In this document: piece by piece, positions 35,201 through 45,614 of the stretch
Layout: each line of letters opens with the position of its first letter
How positions within the stretch are numbered: position 1 is the stretch's first letter
Source: Phalacrocorax aristotelis
Taxonomy: Eukaryota; Chordata; Aves; Suliformes; Phalacrocoracidae
Reading direction: 5' to 3'
Assembly: GCF_949628215.1 (NCBI RefSeq)
Contig: NC_134276.1
Coordinates: 7,281,690-7,345,689 of the forward strand
DNA: 64,000 bases
Translations under genes and position numbers: made by a program
The notes under the pieces: model-generated
The model's input: the letters and a program-made list of their open reading frames with translations, nothing else
The model's database searches: none
What the model was told of the DNA's origin: nothing

Positions 35201-37375
35201 GGGAAGGTGAATGCCTGATTCCATCTCGTGCTTTAAGCTATTAACTAATTATTTTGTAGAGGGGAGCCAGAATTCTCAGTATACAGACAAAAGCACAGGC
35301 ATAACAGGCAGGTCACACACAGTCATGAGGTCAGTGAAAGGTATGATGTGATTGGCATTTTCAAGGCAAAAGAAGCTGAGCTCACATGTAGAATTAGTTC
35401 TTTATTCCCAGTCATTTCTTGAGAATATCCCAACCGTACCCCACAGGGACCCAGAACTTTGTTTTGAGGCTGTGCTTTTGGTTTGGGTGATCTGTGGTGG
35501 GAGCCCAGCCCAGGTGTTGTGACCTGGCCTTTAAAAGAGCTGACCTCTCTCTCTGTAGGTTATAAGCGGGTTCTAAGGGCACTGCTGGCTTTAGGTGAAA
35601 ATAAGGCAATTGCCTAGCCCTTACCTGCCCCAGGCACAGCTCTTGTAGAAAGAAGGGGTTCCTTTTGGAGATCCCCTTAAGGTGGGATTGCAGCAGAGAA
35701 TAGTGAGTTCGTTCATTATATACATGTCAGCACTGCTATAAAATGCTCCCTAATCTTCATATATATGTGACATATACATATATTTTTATATATGTGTAAG
35801 CATATATATACACACACATTTAAATACCATTCCTTTTTATTCCTTACGTTTTTCATTTCTCTGATAAAATGCTTATGACCAGGCAGAATTTCTGTAAGGA
35901 GAAAGAAAAGAAATTTTATCTTCTTAAACATTGATCTTTGATTAAATATTTCCCCTTTTAAATCTGAGAATATTATCAACTTACAGAATACAAATCATGA
36001 CTGCCCCTGCTCTGAACTCATCTGATTGTCACACCAGAAGGCCCACACTACAGGGATCATGTTCAAAATTCTTGGATGAACAAAGATGATCAATTTTTGT
36101 AAAGTGAAAAAGAAGTTTTCTTTCAGTTACTTAGAGAAAAGAATGACAGAAGCAGTCTGTTTTGCCTTTCCAAGCCTTTTCACAGTACTTTATTAAGTTT
36201 CGTCTAGCTAAAGAGCCTGAACCTCTCCTGGTAATGAAGCTTGTGTTGAAACCTACTGTAAGAGATTTAGATTGAGGCACTTATTTCATTATAATTACTA
36301 TTTTTTTTTATTTTTTTTTACTCTTTGGTTATCTTATTGCAAACTTGGTGGCAATATAATTACAAAAATGTGTGCCGATATCTCAGTTATCACATATGTG
36401 TGTGGACATTTCTGTGAGCCAGTTAGGATGGGGAGAGGGAAAGGTGAAGTCTGATTCTCCATTTTCCTTGTTTTCTTGTATGTAAGATGGTGATGTTTGG
36501 ATTTCATACAATTTTAGATGTCACTCATGCTCTTGGCAAATGACTACACAAAGATAATAGCAGTAGGAGAAACAGAGCTCTCTTTCTCTGGCCTCTTACA
36601 GAAAGGCTGGATTGCTACGTTTGAGCCAACGCATAAATGGAAGTCTGCTCTCAAAGTCTCATTTTTACCAAAGAGGTAGACAGCAATTTTATGTTGTGAG
36701 GGAACAGAAAAAAAAACCAAAACACCACCCTCTTGGACACTTGCCTTTCAGTTACACATTTGCTGTTCAAAGAATAGAGAATTAAGTGCTGCAGATGCCA
36801 AGCAAACACTTTCATGTCTTCTCCGAATATATTTTAAGGCCAGTTTTCCTGCATGGGTATCCATAACGGTTATTGTCTATAATTTTGTAGCTTCTGCAAA
36901 TTGTAATTTGGTCCAAAACCCATAGCTTCCAGCTGGTTTTGGATAAATGAAAGTTGAACACTTGTTGTAGATGCTATTCAAAAAGATGATTTTCCCTTTG
37001 CAGGGGGACCTCGGACATGCAGTGATCTTCCTGTTTTGGTGTTGGGTTAATCTCTCCTTTTTGCATATGTTGCTCACGGCATACAGCTAACGACAGCGTA
37101 CAGCTAACGACAGCATGCAACAAAATTGGTTGTAAATGTTCCTTACATGTGTGAACAACGCCTTTAGAAACATGGAGTTAATATTTGAGCATTTAAATAC
37201 TTTCCAGAGCTAATAAAAGACTTTTTTTTTTTTTTGTACTTGTTAATTTTTAGATACTGATCGAGCTTTAGTGCTGCTGGAAGAATATTGTGAGAAACTA
37301 AGGAAACCAGAAGAGCAACAACTGAAAAAAGCCATCAAAAAGGTGATGGGCATCTTTAAAAGCAGCTTGTTTCAG
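20212..37375 (+). CDS. DLG2: DLG2 (PSD-93), N-terminal part: L27-containing isoform, continues beyond the window
   Basis: Two coding exons, 20212-20230 and 37254-37375, join in phase (G|AT completes an Asp codon) to MPVKKKDTDRALVLLEEYCE, then KLRKPEEQQLKKAIKKVMGI and FKSSLFQ, 47 residues in all. This is the characteristic N-terminus of the L27 form of DLG2, a membrane-associated guanylate kinase that scaffolds NMDA receptors and potassium channels at synapses. The L27 domain mediates MAGUK multimerisation; only its first half is in the window. The second exon ends in phase 0 at CAG|GTACTT, and the rest (second L27 exon, PDZ1-3, SH3, GUK) must lie to the right. The other DLG2 isoforms, which start at separate downstream promoters, are also outside. 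The divergent partner is TMEM126A. Confidence 0.93.
20231..27294 (+). other. DLG2: DLG2 intron 1, left part
   Basis: AT-rich intronic sequence. One ancient CR1 3' end (21629-21724) and a short CCCT repeat near 23405 are the only repeats I recognise. An antisense 101-codon frame (25870-25565) is noted separately and is not called a gene. Confidence 0.7.
21629..21724 (+). mobile_element. Ancient CR1 3'-end fragment
   Basis: It shows the pattern of old sauropsid CR1 tails: TTGTGCAGGAAGTTAGACTGG, then ATCATAGCGGTCCCTTCTGG and CCTTAAAAATCT. It is more diverged than the other copies in the window. The call rests on resemblance only. Confidence 0.55.
27295..27367 (+). mobile_element. CR1 3'-end fragment
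   Basis: A short CR1 tail: GGTTGGACTTGATCTTAGAG followed by GGTCTTTTCCAACC and the 3' motif ATTCTATTCTATGATTCTG. Plus strand, about 70 bases, severely truncated. Confidence 0.85.
27368..33031 (+). other. DLG2: DLG2 intron 1, middle part
   Basis: Intronic sequence with a diverged CR1-like stretch at 28083-28250 and a (TG)n run near 27899-27912. The block 28300-29100 is somewhat more GC-rich than its surroundings but shows no gene I recognise. Confidence 0.65.
28083..28250 (+). mobile_element. Diverged CR1-like fragment
   Basis: Contains GAACTGTTTAGCCTGGGAAA followed by GGAGACTGAGCAGGGGAGGGA, like the CR1 block preceding the 3' tail (compare CTGTTCAGCCTGGGGAAGAG in the copy at 58.7 kb). It decays to unrecognisable sequence on the right. 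Confidence 0.6.
33032..33570 (-). mobile_element. Solo LTR of an ERVK-like avian endogenous retrovirus, antisense
   Basis: 539 bases. Sense strand (minus) begins TGTCCTGGTTTTGGCTGG and ends GGTTAAACCACA, giving inverted TGT...ACA ends. I recognise it as a frequent avian ERVK-like LTR. A sense-strand ATTAAA polyadenylation-type hexamer is present (33150-33155). No viral genes are adjacent, so it is solo. Flanking bases (AGATAT left, GCAGAC right) do not form a clean 6-base target-site duplication, although GCAGAT/GCAGAC nearby is close. Confidence 0.85.
33637..33715 (+). mobile_element. CR1 3'-end fragment
   Basis: CTGCTCACTGCAGGGGGGTT, GGACTAGACGACCATTAAAG, GTCCCTTCCAACCCAAACC and the tail CATTCCATGATTCTATGG. 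It starts 66 bases to the right of the solo LTR. Same tail type as the copies at 52.6 and 59.0 kb. Confidence 0.88.
35757..35819. repeat. TA/CA dinucleotide microsatellite
   Basis: Alternating ATATAT and ACACAC runs with a few interruptions. Confidence 0.85.
37081..37114. repeat. 17-base tandem duplication
   Basis: Two near-identical 17-base units (ATACAGCTAACGACAGC, then GTACAGCTAACGACAGC), about 140 bases upstream of the L27 exon. Confidence 0.85.
37254..37375 (+). CDS. DLG2: DLG2 exon for the first half of the L27 domain
   Basis: Acceptor TTTTTAG after a long T-run, donor CAG|GTACTT. 122 bases: two complete Asp7, then 40 codons (TDRALVLLEEYCEKLRKPEE, QQLKKAIKKVMGIFKSSLFQ). The pattern DTDRAL..LLEEY..KL and the SSLFQ end match the L27 helices of DLG family MAGUKs. 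The next exon (ALLDIQEFYEVTLL-type) was not found in the remaining 26.6 kb. Confidence 0.95.
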
Positions 37376-40308
37376 GTACTTCTAGGTAGGTACTAATATT
37401 TAATGCTAGATATATTCTCTTGAAGGCCAGAGCTCGGTCAGACCCAGTAACTTTCTTATTGGTCACTATTTAATTTGTGTTTACAATGGAACAGCATGTT
37501 GAGATGATCCTTCCAGGTTCTCTGTGGAGAAACTCATTGTCCTGATATTTCAAAGGTATTTTCTTATTTATAGTGAAAGAAAGAGTAACAACAAACTCAT
37601 GGAAGGTAAGGCATTGAATGGTTGTTCCTAAACCTTACTGCTTTCCTTTGTTTAACGGAAGTTACTGAACCACAGTAGGATACAACTGGTAATGCAAAGT
37701 TGAAAATGAAGCCATCTCCGCTCAGGTAAAAGGCCAAAGTTTCACTGATTTCACTGGCACCGAGTAGCATCTAAAATCCTTGTGTCTTTTGCGTTATGCT
37801 TTTGTGAAAAGCGTCAGCCAAAGAAACTCAGAAATTAGTCAGGAAAATGCTCAAGGATGCAGTGAAACTTTGGCAGAACGTTCCCATCCATGCGATGTCG
37901 CACTGTTCAGATAGACATGCTGGTGCATCGCCCAGTTGTTCTTCCATTTACTTGAAGATCCCGGTTTCACTTTGTAATGAATGGTATTTGTCAAAATCGA
38001 GCACTTGGTGTTTTGGAGCTTTATATAAAATAACCTCCATAAGTTATTATATATAACGTTTTCAAGGTCATGAATGTACCCGTGTGCTGTAGCATCTCTG
38101 TTGTCCCTTGTGCCATGCCGTGCCTGTGCTGCCAGCCATGGGAAGTGGTGACAGTAACTGTGCATTACCCTTGCTCTACCTCCCTCTGCCCTCTTGCTCA
38201 CATTGCATTGGCCCCTCGGTGTTGTATTCCTTCACAAACATCTGTACATTTTGTGCGGAGCTAGTCTGAAGGGCACATTTCTTAACACAAGTGATGCTTG
38301 TGGAACCACACATACCTTCAAGTTAGAGTTGTTTGAAGCCAGAGTACCAGTTGTGCTCATTGCAGAGCTACAATCAGCAGCAGTTAGGAAAAATATTGAT
38401 TATACATCATAAAAGTAGAAGCACGTCAACACTGCACTATTACAGTGAAGTTGATGGTGGTCCAGGAAGAGTTTCAGTAATTTCTGTAGGATTTATGAGA
38501 GGTGTATGTTACCGGTCTCTAACATTTCCTGCAAATGGAAGTGATTAATGTGAGTGCTATTTTTCTTCTAATTTCTTTCAGCTTCTTTAAAGTGATTATT
38601 TTATAAAACCTACATTATTTTTAATTGCTGTGTATTCTTTAAAAAAAGGAAAAATATTATTAATTGAGTGGTATTTACCAAATAGTTATAAATAGATTTG
38701 AACTGAAGAATGAAAAAAGATGGGATGTTCGTATATTATTTTTATGAAGATAGCTATGGATATAAAAGTATGTGCTGAAGTAATGCACAAGTCACAGAAG
38801 CAACATTAGCTGTACACTTACTTCTGCAGTACTTTGGAGTAATCCTTCAGAGTATTCTAACAACATGTGTCCTTTGTGTGTGGCTACACTGCAATATTTG
38901 TTGATTTATTACATATGCCAGAAATGAAAAAGTGATTATACCTACATTAAAGTTGAATCCAAAGAATAAGTGAAATCTTTTGATTGCCGCAGTAACAAAT
39001 TGAGGAGTGTGGTGTCACGGAAGTTAGCTAGCTTTTTAATTTGTAGGCCTTTGGATGCCTTTTCCTTGTTCTTAAATGCTTCATTTTCTAGAGAGAATTG
39101 GCAATCGCAAGGCGTGTTTGAAGTCTCTCACTATTACATGTGGTTTGCTATTTGGTTGGTCTAGGTTCTGGAATAATATAAAAGACTGACCTCTCATCAG
39201 TATTTTAAGTGTGGTAGATGATGTTATTACACAATCAATAATGAGGTTCTTGCATAATCAGTATTTAAAAAAAAACACCCTTCCACGACATCTGTTTTAG
39301 CTTCCCATCATAGTTTCTTCCATTCACCTATAAATCAGACCACCATGTAAGAAATACCTAAGGCAGAGCTTCTGGTCTCTTTTTAAGTTCTGTACTGGTA
39401 ATGTTCCTTTGTCTTTTGTATTTACAGAATGTCTAACGGTCTTGAAAATGTCCATTTTTGAGTGCCAAATCTTAAATAGACTTAGTTTGCAGAATCCAAG
39501 TGTTCATCACTTTCCAAAACTTGATCTCATTTGCAACTGTCAAACATTGGTTTTACCCAGAATTGATTGACCTTTTGAATATTTAGTCTGTAACTACTAA
39601 TGAAAAATGTGATTTTTGTACAGAATCATTAACCTGGATGCAGAAGTGCACATTCCTAAAAGGTGTAAAGGTATCAGAATTTTATGTGCCAAAATTCAGG
39701 TTTTGTAGGTCCTACAGGTTCAACAGAATTTGATTCCTTTATGAATAAATTCAGCTGTTGGAACCATCCCTGTCCTTTAAGTGTGTGTTCAGTTCTTGTC
39801 AACTTCCAAAATGCTTTAAAAATCTATAGGATTTCTTTAAATTGAGTACAACTTGAACCGATGAAGAATAAATATAGTTAGAGGTGCTTTTCAAATCTGA
39901 GCACCTAAATTTAAGTGTTGTCTAGTTGCTTTTGTTCTCAAATTTATGCTTGTGTGATTGTAGTTCAACCAGCTGTGTTTGAACTTGGTCTCTCAATGCG
40001 CGCGTGATTGTTTTTATCTTCAATGTGTTTCATAAATATTAACTGTTGACTACTGAACAAGGGAGTTACATGAGAAAAATGAGGTTTCAATTGTTTTCAG
40101 ACATATATTCTACACATGCAAGAAGTGACTACAAATGCTGAAGTAAAAGATCTGTAAGTGATTTACAGAAGGATTATTGATGGATTGGCCTTTTATATTT
40201 TAATTTGGGTTCAAAAGCATCTCCTTCTCCCTTCGGGCTGTTCTTGTTGCTGGAGTTCTTGCTAGAGTCGCTGTGTTCAGTTACAGCTGAGCTAGTTGCT
40301 AAGAGGCA

Positions 40309-40389
40309 CATTTTCAAAGCAACATGCGTAGCTGCTGTCTCTGGAGTCCCATTTACACTCCAGTGGCCCAAACACAATGCTTTGAAAAT
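40309..40389. repeat. Imperfect palindrome, candidate ancient interspersed repeat
   Basis: Outer 12-base arms ATTTTCAAAGCA (40311-40322) and TGCTTTGAAAAT (about 40377-40388) are exact inverted copies. An inner pair, CTGGAGT and ACTCCAG, is nested between them. The end TTTGAAAATCCAGCCCT resembles the end of old repeats common in turtles and crocodilians; that comparison is from memory. Confidence 0.55.
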
Positions 40390-41602
40390 CCAGCCCTAAG
40401 AGGAGGGAGGAGGAGAAACTCTTCAGAAGGAGCGTACAAGGGGAGAAACTTATATTTAGATATTGGCATTACTCTTAAGTTAATTCCAATTTATTTTCAT
40501 CAAAAGGATTGTACCAATCCTTCTACGTGCGGTGAGGAGTTATGGTACTGCTGTTATTACGAGCTCGTAAGGATTTTTGCTTTTTGTAGGGTCATCTGTA
40601 GCTAAAGCTGTTATTAAAATCACAGGGTCCTCTCAAATAGTAGCACATGTTGTTCTGATGTGAATATTGATTTTTTTAAAACCCTGCAAGGAAGAAGAAA
40701 TTAAACCTGTGGAAATCCAAATGCCTCGTTTGTTGGGATTGTCTCATAACGGGGTGTCTTGGAGGCAGAGAAAAAGAAGGGAAACCATGAAAGAGAGTAA
40801 TGATAGTCATCTGGATATGTCAAAATGACCAAACTTTTTTTTTTTGCAGTTCTGTTCTTTATGAAACTTAATCAGTTTTTATAATGCAATGCATAGTTTA
40901 GTACAATTTAATTCTGAAAACCTCTGCTGTATATTTGGCTAGCCTTCTTTTCATTAAGAAAAGTGCATGATTTTACAGCTTAGAAGGCCATTCTGCAGAA
41001 GAAGAATGGATGAGAGAGGTTTATGTCAGGGTTGGTTGTTTTTTTTTTTTGTAGATACATCTCTATAAAACATTGTTTTGTTTCTAGCAGGAATTAAAGT
41101 GCCACAAATAGCTGTAATCATCTTATGCAGTATTAGGTAAAAACTAATCTCAGTAGGTTTTTCTAAAATTCGGATAAACCCAATCTGCAGTGGATGACGT
41201 ATTTCCTGGGCACTTTGAAACCATGTGTTATGCTTTTTTCTCATGCTTGCATAACCTCGCCTGAGTTTTAAAATGGCATATTTTCAACTAAAATCTGCAT
41301 CACCTTTTTTTTTTTTTTATGGTATTATACCATTTCTGCAAAATAATGTGGATGTTATAAAACCATCTGTCTTAAAAATTGCTGTAGTAAACATTACTAT
41401 AAGGATTACAGAATTCACTCGTCATCTGTGCCACAGCCTGTACTTACAGACTTAGGATATAATTTTGTGTGTTTTAGTAAGAGATATCTTTTAGACTCTT
41501 TACCTCATTCAGCTCACTTTTAAATAAGTCCAGTTATAACAATCCATTTTTAAAAAGTGATGTCTTTTAAACCAACTAAAAAAACCAATTCAGATTATTC
41601 TT

Positions 41603-41718
41603 CTACACATACATACATATACACACATATATATATGTATATATATATACACACACACATATATATATATATGTATATATGTATATACACATATGTATAT
41701 ATATACACACATATATAA
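41603..41718. repeat. Long TA/CA compound microsatellite
   Basis: About 115 bases of alternating ACACAT, ATATAT and GTATAT runs, with no other sequence between. Confidence 0.92.
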
Positions 41719-44700
41719 TCACATACTATTTTTCTATTAAAAGTTTGTATAAATCAAGTGGCAGTATAACTCAATAGTGCTATATTAGTATCCAAACTTC
41801 CAGGAATCTAGTTATATCTTGTGTTACTCCATGTTTCCGGAGAGTGCTGTAGGACAGATAGGGGTTATAAGGAGGACATAAAATATAGCATTTAAGAGAG
41901 CCAAAGCAAGTCCTCCTTTGCATTAATTATTTTAGGATGTACATATCTATTAAAAAATAGAATAGCCCTTGACAACTGCAAACATTTAGTAGAGTAAGCA
42001 GGAAGCGAGTCACGAGCTTGGTTACCTAAGGATTTAGTTTGATTGACTTTGGTGTCTACAAAGGTGTGAGCTGTGACTGAAACTCCCCTTGCACTTAGGG
42101 CAATGGGTAAATTTCAGGATAGTTTAGATATGAAAGAAACTGGAGAGGAACCTGTCATAGGAGTAATGATGGGAAGTTGGAACACAAAAGGAAAACACTG
42201 AGAATGAAAAATGGGAAAGATTTTGATAGAGGTAGCCATGCATGTCAGCTAAGAATAATGATAAAAAAGTCCCCCCATTTGTAGGCTTTAATGCTGAGAA
42301 AAATAATTACGCCATTGACCACAGAGAGAGAAGAAGGTGGTAGAGGTAATTAATGGAAAGACAAGGGATTTGTTTAGGCATGTTCTGTTTAAGGAGAAAC
42401 CCTTTAAATAGTAACAGAAGTAAATTTGAGACTAGAGGGAAGGAGGTGGGTCAGGACTAGTGAATAGATGTGTGAAGATCAGGATAAACGGTGAGAAAAG
42501 CGGGAGTCCTGCAGCACAGTCCTGGGCTGGAGATGGAGCCCGTGCCAAAGTAGGTGTCAAAGAACGATTATGGATGTCAAAGTCAGGATCACGCAACACC
42601 TCAAAAATCCAGTGCTAGTCATACATGGTACCACTGGCCTTCAGTGCTAAAAGGCTTATGAGATTTACACAAAAGGCATTAAAACAATCTATGAAATCCC
42701 TCAGGTTGTTATTGTCTGCTTCTATGATCTGTCTTTAATAAACACCACAGTGATATTTTCAGGCTTTTCTCCACAACCACCAAGACCTCTTTCCTGCTTC
42801 TTCCCTAAGCCAACATGAGATTTGCCATTCATGGGACCAAAGTAAACAATGTGACGCCAAATTTCACAAGGCTCCTGATAAAGCTGCTAGAGTTGAAGGT
42901 ATCAAAATGGGGAATCTCAGTGAGCTGGTTTCCGGTCATGTCAGGCTATTTCACCTCCTGTTACAACGCTGAATTCCTCAGGAGTTCATCCCTTGCAGCC
43001 AAGCCTGCGTCTGGCCAAGGTATGTTAGGCTGTCCTCTCGCCAAGGGCCTGAGTCCAGCGTTCACAAAGTCAATAGGAAAAACTCCCGTTGACTTCACTT
43101 GCCTTGGATCGTATGTTGGAGTGATTCTTCCAGAGATTTATATTCGGACCTTCCCTGACTGAGAAATAAAGATTCTTCTATAGCTGTATCTAAAAATATT
43201 GAAACCCTCCCTGACTATTACAAATGTCGAGGAGCAAAAGAAACGTGCAAAAACCCCTCAGTGCTCTGTTACATTTGAGAAGTGCTCGGATGACATCTCT
43301 GACAATGGGGAAGCCTGTTATTACTCTGCACAGAGTCCTACTTTCCCAAACTGGCATCTTTCTTTGTTGCCGCATAAATTACAGCAGAACTGAAATTTAA
43401 ATTCAAGGGCAGCTTTTGTTTTGCCTGAAGACAGCTGCAGCTGCTTTTATTCTTGAAGTCTAATTCTCTTAGTAAGCAAATTTGTGCTTTCTCTCAGAAG
43501 AGCTAAAGGTAGCAGTGCTACATCTTCGGCATGGTTTGAAGCCATGTGATCTTCTTTTGCTTTTTATGAGCTGGGGGCTGGATTGAAGCCAGCTTGAGGA
43601 ACTAACCCTCGCTGTTCTCCAGTGAAGGTTTGGTTACACAGGGTGAACCATTAAAAAAAACAAAGGTGGCAAATCTAATGTAACTGGTTTCCAGTGGATT
43701 CTGGCCCACGGCTATTTTCGCTTCCATGGCACTGCAATTTCTCCTGAGGTATCATAATTTCTCTTGAGCTCTTCTAATTCTCCCCACCCCATGGTACCTG
43801 CAGATCCTTTGGAGGAGGTGAGGCTTCTTCACTTCTATCAAGTTTCATTGACATTGGGCAGAGGGTTCAAAGTTAGCCAGTGAGAGCTGGCAGACAGATG
43901 CACATGCAGGAAAAGACAGACACCACGCTGCTATAGGGAAATCAGGCTGAAGATATCCAGAGCGGGGAGTTTCACTGATGTCTGAAACGTTACCCAGTCT
44001 TTTAGTTGTCTGTGGTGGAGGAGCTGAAATATTTGGGTATCTCTGGAAATCTCAGAATTGCTTTTGCCTTGGGGACTTCCTGGGTGTTACAGCGATGCCT
44101 CACTGGTTAGAGATGAGGGACAAGTAGAGCCAGGGCATGGCACGCTCTGTTCTTTCTGGCCAACCTGGAGATGTGAGTAGCCTTCCCACAACAACTTCTT
44201 AGTATTAAAGTAATTTGGCTATCTTCCACCTTGAGAGAAGGTGAATCTTGTATGGATACTCCAAACTGGATTTGTTTGAAAGAATTTAAGTATTAAAAGC
44301 TTGTGAATGACCAGAAAAGACCTCAGCCCAAAAGCAAAGCTCTGATACCTCTCCTATTTGTGGGGATTTTGATTGGGATTTCATCCTTTTTGTTGACCTT
44401 TTCTTTAAAGAATTGCACAAAAATTCAGCATCCCATCCCATGTCTGTATTTGGATTCTCAGCCTATCTGTGTACAAGAAGAAACCGATTACAGCAGTGAT
44501 ACAACTTAGGTAATGCGTAATCACTTGTAATCCTAATGCAACCCTCTGCTCATGTTTTGCTGCCTTTAACCAAGGAGTGATAGCATTTACATCTCAGACA
44601 AGGAATTCAGAAGCTTCGTGGACTTTTCTCATTTGAGATGCAAAAGGTGTGCATTGGAAATAAACCATTTTTAAGATGAGTTTTCAATACGAGCAATGTG

Positions 44701-45540
44701 ATAATTGTTGAGCTTATTAGTTTTCAATATCCAACAAGGAATAAAAGCTGGTTTTTGTTCCTGTAGTGTTTTTTTTTTTGAAAGTGTGTCTTGGCCATAT
44801 GGATTCCATGTATAATTAGAATTACTAAAATGCAGTTACAGCAGCTGGCAGCGTGGCTGCTGTCCCAGTGTGAAGCTTTTTTTTCTCTTTGCATTAAATA
44901 GGGATAGCCCTTCATTATTGGTTTGTGATGAGAACTAGAGACAAATTATTAAGCAATGCATTTAGATAATCTGGTTTTATTTTTAATAATGTATTGTCCT
45001 TTTTCAAGCTGAGGGAATATAAAAGAACAATGAGATAGATGGTTTTTTTTGGTGTTAAAGAAAGACTGAATTTATATTCTGCTAATGTAATTTGTACATC
45101 TACTAACAAAATGGAAGAAAATAATCTGGAGCAAGCTGTTCCATCAGTAATCCCAATGTTTATTTTTGTCTCTATAATAGCAAAGCTGTTCTCCCTCTCT
45201 AATGTTTTGGTCTGCGGAATCATTTTAGGCTAGACTGTGATGTGATTTTTGTTTAGTAAATAGAACTTTTTAAGAAACTGCATGGTGATTTTGAAACTAC
45301 AAAAACATTTTAACCTTGAAGAGTGTTATACCTTATGGTTTTCAAAGCGGTTATAAATGAGCCAAATCTGTTGCCTGGTGCCACCCCTGTGGCTCTTCTG
45401 GAATCTCAGGATCTTTTTCTTAAACCTGTGCTTCCAGTGTCATGGAAGTCAGTGAAAAACACTGATTCAAGTGATTTAAGTGCAGTTGGGATTGAGCACT
45501 GAATAGTAAGATGCATGAAAGTAAATAGTTCATATAAACA

Positions 45541-45614
45541 GTTGGACTTGATGATCCTAGAGGTCTTTTCCAGCCTTAATGATTATACAATTCTATGATT
45601 CTATTCTATGATTC
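45541..45614 (+). mobile_element. CR1 3'-end fragment
   Basis: GTTGGACTTGATGATCCTAG, AGGTCTTTTCCAGCCTTAAT, then repeated ATTCTATG-type tail units. Plus strand and truncated; the tail runs into a TA/TG-rich stretch (about 45615-45685). Confidence 0.88.

Larger units (their letters stand above)
33716..37253 (+). other. DLG2: DLG2 intron 1, right part
   Basis: AT-rich intron with a TA/CA microsatellite (35757-35819) and a 17-base tandem duplication just upstream of the L27 exon (37081-37114). The 3' end has a long T-run and TTTTTAG acceptor. Confidence 0.7.
37376..45540 (+). other. DLG2: DLG2 intron 2, left part
   Basis: AT-rich intron. It holds an imperfect palindrome at 40309-40389, the large TA/CA microsatellite at 41603-41718, and an ancient-repeat-like segment near 43055-43110. 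Open frames at 42815-43162 and 44303-44509 are not supported as genes; the second lacks an ATG. Confidence 0.7.

Noticed and set aside
42815-43162. ATG-initiated 115-codon frame in DLG2 intron 2
   Set aside because: Part of it appears to be old interspersed-repeat sequence; no recognisable domain, signal or splice context.
44303-44509. 68-codon frame with a good transmembrane-like segment (ALIPLLFVGILIGISSFLL)
   Set aside because: It opens with GTG and contains no ATG, with no conserved neighbours or splice context, so it is unlikely to be translated in a vertebrate.
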